A stretch of DNA of 11,450 nucleotides from CAZGVW01 sp964529265 (lineage in GTDB: Bacteria; Planctomycetota; Phycisphaerae; Phycisphaerales; UBA1924). The notes under the pieces were generated by a model, which saw only the letters and a program-made list of their open reading frames with translations, had not been told where the DNA came from and ran no database searches. Where the stretch lies: contig CAZGVW010000007.1 of NCBI GenBank assembly GCA_964529265.1, positions 1 through 11,450 on the forward strand. Direction: 5' to 3'. A program made the position numbers and the translations under genes. Below, piece by piece: positions 1 to 6,467 of the stretch (position 1 is the stretch's first letter; every line of letters starts with the position of its first letter).

Positions 1-866
1 GATTCGACCGCCGTCGCGGCGAGCCTCGCCGACACCCTCTCCAGCAACCACTCCGCAAACGCCTGCTTCGCGATCGGGCGGCCGGTGGTTTCGACGGCGC
101 CATCGGCGCTCAGGAGCCATGCTTCGATGGCTTCGGAATCCATGGTTTCGAGCGGGTTGGCGACGATCATGTCCACGCGTTTGCGGGCGAGTTTTTCGCG
201 GGCGGATTCGAGGAGGGTTTCGCGCGGCTCCAGCGCGAAGCCGACGAAGACCTGGCCGGGTCGGCGGGCCGCGGCGGCGGCGGCGAGGAGGTCGGGGGTG
301 GATTCGAGTTCGATCGTGAGGCGGGCCGCGGCGCGGCGGAGTTTGCGGGGCGGCGCTGGCGCGCCCGCCGCGGCGGGTTTGGAGGCGACGCCGTTTCGGC
401 CGTTGGTGGAGGCGTGGCCGGGGGCGTGTTCGGGGGCATGGCCGGGGGCGCTTCCGGGGGGGTGGGTGGTGGCGCTTCCGGCGGGGTTGGCCGCGGGGGC
501 GGGTTCGAGACCGAGCATGGGGATGGGGCGGTAGTCCGCCACCGCGGCGGCCATGATGAGGGCGTCGCAGCGTGGGGCGTGGCGGGCGAGGAGGGCCTGG
601 AGATCGGCCGTGGTTCGGAACCGCTCGACGCGCACCCGCGTATCTTCGCACAAGCGGGCGGTGGGCCCGAGCAGGAGCGTGGTGTCCCACTCCTCAGCCG
701 CAGCGAGCGCCAGGGCGATGCCCAGGCGCCCGGAGGAGCGGTTTCCGAGGTAGCGCACATCGTCGATGGGCTCCTGGGTGGGCCCGGCGGTGATGAGCAG
801 CCTTTTTTGGGGGTCCGGAGTGGTCCGGGGGTTCCGGGAGTTCCGGGAGGTCCGGGGGGGGGTCAT
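1..866 (-). CDS. coaB: Phosphopantothenate--cysteine ligase (CoaB), C-terminal end cut by window edge
   Basis: CoaB joins 4'-phosphopantothenate to cysteine, using a nucleotide triphosphate, in coenzyme A synthesis in the cytoplasm. 288 codons are visible from ATG at 866; the frame is still open at base 1, and probably only a few residues are missing. The nucleotide-binding signature ITAGPTQEPIDDVRYLGNRS (residues 25-44) followed by SGRLG is diagnostic. AAAVADYRP (about 107-114), KLRR (175-178, at the place of the family KxKK motif), VGFALE (208-213) and ANPLETMDSE (236-245) follow in family order. No CoaC (flavoprotein decarboxylase) domain precedes it, so this is a stand-alone CoaB rather than the common CoaBC fusion. 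Two oddities: residues 1-20 are low complexity, and about 60 Pro/Ala/Gly/His-rich residues are inserted between YRP and KLRR. ATG 866 is the only ATG before the first motif; the ribosome site is weak. It is divergent from the pilus genes and probably functionally unrelated to them. Confidence 0.93.
   Translation of the reverse strand, partial: MTPPRTSRNSRNPRTTPDPQKRLLITAGPTQEPIDDVRYLGNRSSGRLGIALALAAAEEWDTTLLLGPTARLCEDTRVRVERFRTTADLQALLARHAPRCDALIMAAAVADYRPIPMLGLEPAPAANPAGSATTHPPGSAPGHAPEHAPGHASTNGRNGVASKPAAAGAPAPPRKLRRAAARLTIELESTPDLLAAAAAARRPGQVFVGFALEPRETLLESAREKLARKRVDMIVANPLETMDSEAIEAWLLSADGAVETTGRPIAKQAFAEWLLERVSARLAATAVE
819..860. repeat. TTCCGGGAG-type microrepeat overlapping the start of coaB
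   Basis: The plus strand has GTTCCGGGAG at 831-840 followed directly by TTCCGGGAGG at 841-850, flanked by GGTCCGGG variants at 822-829 and 850-857. In the coaB frame it encodes the low-complexity TSRNSRNPRTTP segment near the N-terminus. A related G-rich repeat lies before the small gene at 6526. It is probably slipped-strand expansion, not a protein domain. Confidence 0.5.
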
Positions 867-967
867 GGTGCTGGCGTTCCGTGCCGGCGCGCCGGCGAGA
901 TTCTGAACCGGAGGTGAGCGGAAGGCACAATCTTCATGAATCGGCGCTCCGCCCCGGAAGAGGCAGT

Positions 968-996
968 TTGAAGCGCCTCCGGGTGGTCAGCATAAT
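968..996 (+). promoter_or_regulatory. Possible sigma-70-like promoter for the pilus operon
   Basis: TTGAAG (968-973) and CATAAT (991-996) are separated by exactly 17 bp, and CATAAT matches the TATAAT box at five of six positions. A-T-rich hexamers are scarce in this stretch, which gives the match some weight. Transcription would begin near 1003, leaving a structured leader of about 245 nt before the first ATPase start at 1249. This is a consensus match only, and planctomycete promoters are poorly characterised. Confidence 0.35.
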
Positions 997-1017
997 GCGG
1001 CCGCGGCCGAGGGGCTC

Positions 1018-1038
1018 GGCCGGCGTGATGCGCCGGCC
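1018..1038 (+). other. Perfect 8-bp GC hairpin in the operon leader
   Basis: GGCCGGCG (1018-1025), loop TGATG (1026-1030), and CGCCGGCC (1031-1038) form a perfect stem. It falls about 15 nt after the predicted transcription start. No T-run follows, so it is not a classical intrinsic terminator; it could stabilise the RNA end or act as an attenuator stem. Confidence 0.45.
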
Positions 1039-1050
1039 AGATCGGATCGG

Positions 1051-1069
1051 AGGGCGCTGTGGCCGCCCT
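1051..1069 (+). other. Second leader hairpin
   Basis: AGGGCG (1051-1056) pairs with CGCCCT (1064-1069) around a 7-nt loop. It follows the stronger hairpin at 1018-1038 by 12 nt. It may be part of the same folded leader or chance in GC-rich DNA; no T-tract follows. Confidence 0.25.
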
Positions 1070-1125
1070 AGGATGATTGTTGGCGCTCGATTTCCTTCGG
1101 GAATGGGTGCTTGAAGGGAAAAGAA

Positions 1126-1224
1126 GACCCGGCTCGGAGAGCTGGGCCACAAGGACGGAGACCCGGCTCGGAGACCGGGCCACCAGGACGGAGACCCGGC
1201 TCTGGAGAGCCGGGCCACCAGGGA
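1126..1224. repeat. Three tandem 33-34 bp palindromic repeats
   Basis: Three adjacent units start with GACCCGGCTC at 1126, 1160 and 1193 (periods 34 and 33 bp), and each continues into a GGGCCAC-A-AGG segment. Each unit holds an inverted repeat. In unit 3 it is perfect: CCCGGCTCT (1195-1203), GG, AGAGCCGGG (1206-1214). In units 1 and 2 the right arms are AGCTGGG and ACCGGG, imperfect partners of the left arm. The array ends 24 bp before the first ATPase start. It resembles REP/BIME-type extragenic palindromes or a transcribed hairpin array; there are no unique spacers. Confidence 0.8.
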
Positions 1225-1248
1225 GTCGGATTCGAAGCAAAGGGTGGA

Positions 1249-3000
1249 ATGGCGCGATCTCGCAAGAAACTGGGTGAAATCCTCGTCGGCCTTGGGGTGG
1301 TGAAGCCGGAGCAGGTCGAATCGGCGGCGCAGATGGCCAAGGGTTCGGGGAAGCGCATCGGCCAGGCGCTGGTGGACGCGGGGTTCGTGAAGGAGGATGT
1401 GGTCGCCAAGGCGCTGGCGTCTCAGTTTGGGCTGGAGTACCTGGACCTGGGCGACGACAGCGTGGCGGGGCGGATCGATTCGAAGCTGGTCCCGGAGGAC
1501 CTGATCCGCAAGCACCTGATTCTGCCTCTGGCGAAGAACAACGGGCGACTGCAGCTCCTGATCCACGATCCGATGGATCTGGAGCTGCTGGACATGCTGC
1601 GGTTCCGGCTGAACACGGAGATCGATCCGCGGATCGCCTCGCGTGAGCGGATCAAGCAGTTCATCGACACGAAGATGGGCGGCGGGGCGAAGCTGGGCGC
1701 GCCGACGGAATCGCTGATGACGGATTCGATCGATCGCTCGATCGACCGTTCGATGGACAAATCGGTGGACGCCTCGATCGACCGCGTGGCGGAGGACGCG
1801 CCGATCGTGAAGTTGTGCAACCGCATCCTGACGGAGGCGGTGAAGATGCGGGCGAGCGACGTGCACGTGGAGCCGATGACGAACCGCGTGCGGCTGCGCT
1901 ACCGCATCGACGGCGTATGCATCGAGCGCGACAACCTGCCGAAGCGCATGCAGAACTCGGTGCTGGCGCGCTTCAAGCTGATGGCGGGGATCAACATCTC
2001 GGAGCGTCGGATTCCGCAGGACGGGCGCATCAAGCTGCCGGTGGACGACAGCACGATCGATTTCCGCGTGTCGTCGTGCCCGGCGTACCACGGCGAATCG
2101 GTGGTGCTGCGTATTCTGCGGCCTGATTCGGTGCGGATCGGCCTTGAGAACCTGGGGTTCGAGGCGGACAACCTGGAGATCTTCAACCGGATCATCCGGC
2201 GGCCGAACGGCATCTTCCTGGTGACGGGGCCCACGGGCTCGGGCAAGACGACGACGCTGTACTCGGCGCTCGACATCCTGAACCGGCCGGACAAGAAGAT
2301 CATCACGGCGGAGGACCCGATCGAGTACGCGTTCGCGGGCATCAACCAGTGCCAGGTGCGCGAGGGCATCGGGCTGACGTTCGCGGCGATTCTGCGATCG
2401 ATGCTTCGTCAGGCGCCGAACATCATCCTGGTGGGCGAAATCCGCGACAAGGACGTGGCGGAAGTGGCGATTCAGGCCGCGCTGACGGGCCACCTGGTGT
2501 TCTCGACGCTGCACACGAACGATGCGCCGTCGGCGATCACGCGGCTCATCGACATGGGCGTGAAGCCGTTCCTGGTGGCGTCGTCGATCCAGGCGGTGAT
2601 GGCGCAGCGGCTCATCCGCGTGCTGTGCCCCAAGTGCAGGGCGCCGGACGAGAACCCGGACCCCAAGTACCTCGCGCTGACGGGCATCACGCGCGAGGAC
2701 CTGGCGCGAAACACGATCTACAAGGCGGTGGGGTGCGAGAACTGCTTCGGCACGGGGTTCCGCGGGCGGAAGGCCATCTTCGAACTGATGGTCATGAACC
2801 CGGAGATCCGAGACCTGGCCTTCCAGCAGGTGACCGTCGCCAAACTGCGGGCGGCGGCGCTGCGGGCCGGAATGCGACCCCTGCTGGGCGACGGCAAGAT
2901 CAAGATTCTGAAGGGCGTCACCACGCCGGGCGAAATCGCCCGAACGGCGCAGGTGGAAGGCATCGCCTCCGGCGCGGAGACGGAGGAGCAGGAGGCCTGA
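1249..3000 (+). CDS. pilB: Type IV pilus / type II secretion assembly ATPase, PilB/GspE family (copy 1)
   Basis: 583-aa cytoplasmic hexameric ATPase that drives filament polymerisation through the PilC/GspF platform. The N-terminal region (about 1-150) has a double MshEN-like motif: KLGEIL...G16 (7-30) and RIGQALVDAG...Q59 (36-59), joined by a five-residue spacer. A tetrapeptide-repeat linker (160-179) leads to the ATPase core. The core shows Walker A GPTGSGKTT (327-335, K333), Asp box TAEDPIEY (353-360), Walker B ILVGEIRD (393-400, E397), His box residues H415 and H422 (STLHTNDA), and a zinc tetracysteine C460/C463 and C496/C499. The Walker B approach reads RQAPN where copy 2 has RQDPD. I chose ATG 1249 because the MshEN motif follows at once and AAAGGGTGG lies just upstream; an earlier in-frame ATG at 1111 would translate the intergenic repeats. 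PilT follows after 88 bp. GspE and PilB cannot be separated on this evidence. Confidence 0.93.
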   Translation: MARSRKKLGEILVGLGVVKPEQVESAAQMAKGSGKRIGQALVDAGFVKEDVVAKALASQFGLEYLDLGDDSVAGRIDSKLVPEDLIRKHLILPLAKNNGRLQLLIHDPMDLELLDMLRFRLNTEIDPRIASRERIKQFIDTKMGGGAKLGAPTESLMTDSIDRSIDRSMDKSVDASIDRVAEDAPIVKLCNRILTEAVKMRASDVHVEPMTNRVRLRYRIDGVCIERDNLPKRMQNSVLARFKLMAGINISERRIPQDGRIKLPVDDSTIDFRVSSCPAYHGESVVLRILRPDSVRIGLENLGFEADNLEIFNRIIRRPNGIFLVTGPTGSGKTTTLYSALDILNRPDKKIITAEDPIEYAFAGINQCQVREGIGLTFAAILRSMLRQAPNIILVGEIRDKDVAEVAIQAALTGHLVFSTLHTNDAPSAITRLIDMGVKPFLVASSIQAVMAQRLIRVLCPKCRAPDENPDPKYLALTGITREDLARNTIYKAVGCENCFGTGFRGRKAIFELMVMNPEIRDLAFQQVTVAKLRAAALRAGMRPLLGDGKIKILKGVTTPGEIARTAQVEGIASGAETEEQEA

Positions 3001-3051
3001 GCCGCTCCTGTCGCGGCGTCCGCCTGAATCGAGGAACTGACCGAAGACCAC

Positions 3052-3068
3052 CGGCCGTTTCGCGGCCG
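3052..3068 (+). other. Hairpin upstream of pilT
   Basis: CGGCCG (3052-3057), loop TTTCG, CGGCCG (3063-3068) form a perfect 6-bp stem 20 nt before the pilT start, within the 88-bp gap after the first ATPase gene. No T-run follows, so read-through is likely; the stem may influence pilT translation or RNA processing. Function is inferred only. Confidence 0.35.
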
Positions 3069-3088
3069 CGTTCATACGGAAACGCCAC

Positions 3089-4210
3089 ATGTCCACGATG
3101 CAGATTGACCGGCTGCTGGACACCGTCATCAAGACGGGCGCCAGCGACCTTCACCTGACCACCGGCCGCCCCCCCACGCTCCGCCTGCACGGCGAACTGC
3201 GCAGCCTGCAGACCAAGGTGCTGGACGCGGACGATCTGGTGGCGCTGATGAAGTCGATCACGCCGGAGCGATCGCAGCAGGAGTTGCAGGAAGTCGGCGG
3301 CTGTGACTTCGGCTTTGCGTACGGGACCGCCGCCCGGTTCCGCGTCTCGGTGTTCCGGCAGAAGGGCGACCTGGCGATCGTCTGCCGCCAGATTCCAAAC
3401 AAACTGCTGACTTTCGAGCAGATCGGCCTGCCGGAGATGTGCCGGGATCTGATCCGGCGGCCGCGCGGGCTGTTTCTGGTCACCGGGCCGACGGGCTCGG
3501 GCAAGACAACGACTCTGGCGACGATGATCGACTACGTAAACACGAACTTCGATCGGCACATCATCACGATGGAAGACCCGATCGAGTACTACCACGCCCA
3601 CAAGAAATCGGTAGTGAACCAGCGCGAAGTGGGCAACGACGTGCCGAACTTCTCCGAGGCCCTCCGCCGGGCCCTCCGCCAGGACCCGGACGTGATCCTG
3701 GTGGGCGAAATGCGCGACCTGGAGACGATCGAATCCGCGGTGCGGGCGGCCGAGACGGGCCACCTGGTGTTCGCCACGCTCCACACCACCGGGGCGGCCA
3801 AGACCATCGACCGCATGGTGGACGCCTTCCCGGTGACCCAGCAGAACCAGATCCGGGTGCAGCTGTCCACGGCCCTGATCGCGGTGCTGAGCCAGGCCCT
3901 CCTGCCGCGGATCGACGTGAAGGGGATGGTCGCGGCGTACGAGTTCCTGGTGGTCACCCCGGCCATCGCGAACCTGATCCGGGACAACAAGTCATTCCGG
4001 ATCGATTCGTCCATTCAGACGGGCAAGAAGTTCGGCATGCAGTTATTGGACGATCACCTGTGGTCGCTGTACTCGCGGAAGATGATCTCCGCGGAGGACA
4101 TGATCGACAGGGCGAAGAACCCGGGGGCGCTGACGGACAAGGTGCACAAGGCGGGGGGTCAGGTGGGCCGTGCGGAGTGGGACGAGGCGGACGAAGCGGC
4201 GCCGGCGTGA
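3089..4210 (+). CDS. pilT: Pilus retraction ATPase PilT
   Basis: 373-aa cytoplasmic hexameric ATPase that powers pilus depolymerisation (twitching, DNA uptake, adhesion force). It starts directly with the PilT-type PAS-like domain (ASDLHLTTGRPPTLRLHG, about 18-35) and lacks an MshEN domain and the zinc tetracysteine, which separates it from the two PilB-type proteins. Visible motifs: Walker A GPTGSGKT (133-140, K139), Asp box MEDPIEY, Walker B DPDVILVGEMRD (E207), His box TGHLVFATLHTTGAAKTIDR, and AIANLIRD (292-299), which corresponds to the PilT AIRNLIRE motif with Ala in place of the first Arg. Length is typical for PilT apart from a short acidic/Ala tail. The start at 3089 begins just before the PilT N-terminal helix; the ribosome site is weak. 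The nearby assembly ATPases imply a retractable filament. A PilU-like role is possible. Confidence 0.93.
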   Translation: MSTMQIDRLLDTVIKTGASDLHLTTGRPPTLRLHGELRSLQTKVLDADDLVALMKSITPERSQQELQEVGGCDFGFAYGTAARFRVSVFRQKGDLAIVCRQIPNKLLTFEQIGLPEMCRDLIRRPRGLFLVTGPTGSGKTTTLATMIDYVNTNFDRHIITMEDPIEYYHAHKKSVVNQREVGNDVPNFSEALRRALRQDPDVILVGEMRDLETIESAVRAAETGHLVFATLHTTGAAKTIDRMVDAFPVTQQNQIRVQLSTALIAVLSQALLPRIDVKGMVAAYEFLVVTPAIANLIRDNKSFRIDSSIQTGKKFGMQLLDDHLWSLYSRKMISAEDMIDRAKNPGALTDKVHKAGGQVGRAEWDEADEAAPA

Positions 4211-4225
4211 GGGCTGGCGAGGGGG

Positions 4226-4251
4226 CAGAACACCGTTTTGGACGGGTTCTG
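4226..4251 (+). terminator. Possible terminator-like hairpin after pilT
   Basis: CAGAAC (4226-4231), a bulged A, then CCG (4233-4235) pair with CGG (4243-4245) and GTTCTG (4246-4251) around loop TTTTGGA. It is a 9-bp stem with one bulge, 15 bp after the pilT stop codon. No T-tract follows, so it is not a canonical intrinsic terminator, but its position suits 3'-end formation or RNA protection. Confidence 0.35.
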
Positions 4252-4271
4252 AGCCTGGGTCGGACGGGGCC

Positions 4272-4286
4272 ATTTCGTCACGAAAT
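4272..4286. promoter_or_regulatory. Perfect 15-bp odd palindrome, possible operator
   Basis: ATTTCGT (4272-4278), central C, ACGAAAT (4280-4286) is a perfect inverted repeat with a single central base. The AT-containing symmetry stands out in GC-rich DNA and is the size of a dimeric repressor site. It lies about 400 bp upstream of the second ATPase gene. The bound factor, if any, is unknown. Confidence 0.3.
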
Positions 4287-4502
4287 CCTGATGTCGCAAC
4301 GCCAGAAGCGGCAAAAACGCATAGCAAGTGCGGAACCGGTCCCGTATGGTGAACGAACCTGTCTGCGGACGGCGCTCGGGGGTGACTGCGGGCTGACCGG
4401 CAGATGATTCGGCTTCCGGACGGGCAGGTTCTCGTGGGTTGGCGGCCACGGAGTGAGGCCGGGCTAAGGGGCGCAGGGAGGCGCGGGTCGGGCGGGGTCG
4501 TC

Positions 4503-4534
4503 GGGTTGCGGGGTTGGCGGGTTGCGGGGTTGGC
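4503..4534. repeat. 16-bp tandem duplication
   Basis: GGGTTGCGGGGTTGGC occurs twice head to tail (4503-4518 and 4519-4534), with no base between copies. It lies in the non-coding gap before the second ATPase gene. Probably a slippage or duplication product; it may be length-variable between strains. Confidence 0.7.
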
Positions 4535-4679
4535 GGACCGCCGGTTCTTGGCGCGGCGGTCCGGGGCGGCTCCGGGCCGGTTTGGATTTGGCCGCGGGGA
4601 TGTTGGGGTGGAAATGGGCGGCCTGCGGACGCGCGGGCCGGAGCGTTCACTTCGGACGGATGAGTCCGGATTTGGGTTC

Positions 4680-4687
4680 GAGGAAGG
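4680..4687 (+). promoter_or_regulatory. Strong ribosome-binding site fixing the second pilB start
   Basis: GAGGAAGG ends 4 bp before ATG 4692. It decides the start against an upstream in-frame start at 4404, which would add 96 low-complexity residues. Confidence 0.7.
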
Positions 4688-4691
4688 CGCC

Positions 4692-6422
4692 ATGGCGATT
4701 GATCCGGCAGAACTGAAAGGCCGCAAGCTCGGGCGTGTGCTGACCAAGATGGGGAAGGTCTCGCGCGAGCAGGTTCACGAGGCGCTGGCGATCCAGAAGA
4801 CGCGGAAGGCGCCGATCGGGCAGTTGCTGGTGGAGTTGGGGCACGTGACCCAGCGGGACGTGCAGGAGGCTTTGGCGGGCCAGGCGGGGATGGGGTTCGT
4901 GGACCTCGACAAGGTCGAGATCAACGACGAGGCGCGGGACGCGATTCCGGCGGAGACGGCGCAGGCGTACCAGGTCGTGCCGTTCGAGTACACGGCGGCG
5001 GGCAAGCGGCTGAAGATCGCGCTCAAGAGCCCGGACAACTTCCGGGCGGTGGACGACCTGCGGCTGCTCATGGGCTTCAAGGTGGAGGCGTTCGTTGCGG
5101 ATCCGGCGCAGGTGGATGCGCTGATCAAGAAGCACTACATGAAGACGGAGTCGGTGACGGACCTCGTCAGCGACATCGCGGCGGATGAGAAGTTCCAACA
5201 CCTGGCGGGGCGGGGCGATTCGATCGACCTGGACGCGGTGCTGGAGGTGGCCGAGGACAACAAGGTCATCAAGCTGCTGAACCTTGTGCTGCTGCAGGCG
5301 ATCAAGGACAAGGCGTCGGACATTCACTTCGAGCCGTTCGAGACCGAGTTCAAGATGCGGTACCGGATCGACGGCGTGCTGTACGAGATGGTGCCGCCGC
5401 CGGCGTACCTGGGGCCTGCGATCACGAGCCGCATCAAGGTGATGGCGAGCCTCGACATCGCCGAGCGGCGTCTGCCGCAGGACGGGCGCGTGGAGCTGGT
5501 GGTGAGCGGGAACCCGATCGACCTGCGCGTGGCGGTGCTGCCGACGATGCACGGCGAGAGCGTGGTGCTGCGCGTGCTCGACCGCTCGAACGTGGAGCTG
5601 AGCCTCGACCGGGTCGGCCTGAGGCCGGACGACTTCAGGGTGGTTTCGGGCCTGATCGAGAAGCCGAACGGGATCGTGATCGTGACGGGGCCGACGGGCT
5701 CGGGCAAGACGACGACGCTGTACGCGGCGCTGTCGACGCTGAACCGGGTCGAGGTGAAGATCCTGACGGCCGAGGACCCGGTGGAGTACGACATCGACGG
5801 TCTGTGCCAGTGCCAGATCAACAACGACGCGGGGCTGACGTTCGCGAAGTGCCTGCGGTCGTTCCTGCGTCAGGATCCGGACATCATCCTGGTGGGCGAG
5901 ATTCGCGACCTGGAGACGGCGCAGATCGCGGTGCAGGCGTCGCTGACGGGGCACCTGGTGTTCTCGACGCTGCACACGAACGATGCGCCGAGTTCGATCG
6001 TGCGTCTGCTCGACCTCGGGCTGGAGTCGTTCCTGCTCACGGCGACGATCGAAGGCATCGTGGCGCAGCGGCTGGTGCGGAAGATCTGCCCGAAGTGCCG
6101 GGAGGAGTATGCGCCGACGGAGGAGCAGCTGCTCGAACTGGCGCTGAAGCCGGACGAGGTGCGCGGGCGGAACTTCCATCGCGGGCGCGGGTGCGATCAC
6201 TGCCATGGATCGGGCTACAAGGGCCGGATGGGGCTGTTCGAGATCCTGGTGATGGATGATGAGTTGCGCGACATGATCATGGAGCAGGCGAGCACGGCGA
6301 TCATCCGGCGCTCGGCGCGGCAGAAGGGGATGAAATCGCTGCGCGAGAGCGGCCTGCAGGCGATTTACGAGGGGCAGACGACGATCGACGAGGTGGTGCG
6401 GGAGACGATCGACGAAGAGTGA
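4692..6422 (+). CDS. pilB: Type IV pilus / type II secretion assembly ATPase, PilB/GspE family (copy 2)
   Basis: 576-aa paralogue of the ATPase at 1249, with the same role in filament assembly. The MshEN-like N-terminus has two 24-residue motifs, KLGRVL...Q35 (12-35) and PIGQLLVELG...Q64 (41-64), with the exact five-residue spacer; the first motif has Lys and the second Pro where the consensus has Arg. The core has RYRIDGVLYE, Walker A GPTGSGKTT (333-341, K339), Asp box TAEDPVEY, canonical RQDPDIILVGEIRD (E403), H421 and H428 in the His box, and zinc cysteines C466/C469 and C501/C504. Unlike copy 1 there is no tetrapeptide linker, and the Walker B approach is canonical, so this is the more orthodox motor. 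ATG 4692 is supported by the strong GAGGAAGG site. It precedes the PilC block by 103 bp and is the best candidate partner for that PilC. GspE is an equally acceptable name. Confidence 0.93.
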   Translation: MAIDPAELKGRKLGRVLTKMGKVSREQVHEALAIQKTRKAPIGQLLVELGHVTQRDVQEALAGQAGMGFVDLDKVEINDEARDAIPAETAQAYQVVPFEYTAAGKRLKIALKSPDNFRAVDDLRLLMGFKVEAFVADPAQVDALIKKHYMKTESVTDLVSDIAADEKFQHLAGRGDSIDLDAVLEVAEDNKVIKLLNLVLLQAIKDKASDIHFEPFETEFKMRYRIDGVLYEMVPPPAYLGPAITSRIKVMASLDIAERRLPQDGRVELVVSGNPIDLRVAVLPTMHGESVVLRVLDRSNVELSLDRVGLRPDDFRVVSGLIEKPNGIVIVTGPTGSGKTTTLYAALSTLNRVEVKILTAEDPVEYDIDGLCQCQINNDAGLTFAKCLRSFLRQDPDIILVGEIRDLETAQIAVQASLTGHLVFSTLHTNDAPSSIVRLLDLGLESFLLTATIEGIVAQRLVRKICPKCREEYAPTEEQLLELALKPDEVRGRNFHRGRGCDHCHGSGYKGRMGLFEILVMDDELRDMIMEQASTAIIRRSARQKGMKSLRESGLQAIYEGQTTIDEVVRETIDEE

Positions 6423-6467
6423 CGATTCGGGGGCGGGCGCCTGCTTCGGGCGCGCTCCGCTGGAGGA

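Larger units (their letters stand above)
4211..4691. other. 481-bp non-coding gap between pilT and second pilB
   Basis: No convincing gene is present. Open frames on both strands here are Pro/Arg/Gly-rich and resemble no family I recognise. The stretch from about 4270 to 4345 is less GC-rich than its surroundings and could hold a promoter for the second ATPase, but I find no good -35/-10 pair. It contains a bulged hairpin (4226-4251), an odd palindrome (4272-4286), a 16-bp tandem duplication (4503-4534) and the ribosome-binding site of the next gene. Confidence 0.6.

Noticed and set aside
167..760. 197-aa minus-strand frame overlapping coaB
   Set aside because: It is a shifted frame of coaB; the true frame carries the clear CoaB signature from 866 down to base 1.
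881..1114. 77-aa plus-strand open frame in the divergent intergenic region
   Set aside because: It is Arg-rich, lacks a ribosome site and covers the promoter match and hairpins; it looks non-coding.
1126..1224. CRISPR array
   Set aside because: The three units are directly adjacent with no unique spacers, are internally palindromic, and no cas gene is near.
1111..1248. Upstream in-frame start that would extend ATPase 1 by 46 residues
   Set aside because: The extension translates the palindromic repeat array and has no family resemblance; the MshEN motif begins right after ATG 1249.
934..3132. 732-aa open frame on the minus strand
   Set aside because: It is antisense to ATPase 1, very Arg/His/Asp-rich and matches no family; it arises from GC-rich codon bias.
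4503..4536. Sigma-54 promoter (GG-N10-GC) in TTGGC/TTGC-like sequence
   Set aside because: The spacing between GG and GC elements is wrong; the pattern comes from the 16-bp tandem duplication.
4404..4691. Upstream in-frame start that would extend ATPase 2 by 96 residues
   Set aside because: The residues are low complexity (Gly/Arg) and include the tandem duplication; a strong GAGGAAGG site sits just before ATG 4692.
4647..6206. 519-aa minus-strand open frame
   Set aside because: It is a mirror of the ATPase 2 gene with shadow composition (Arg, His, Leu, Gln) and no domains.
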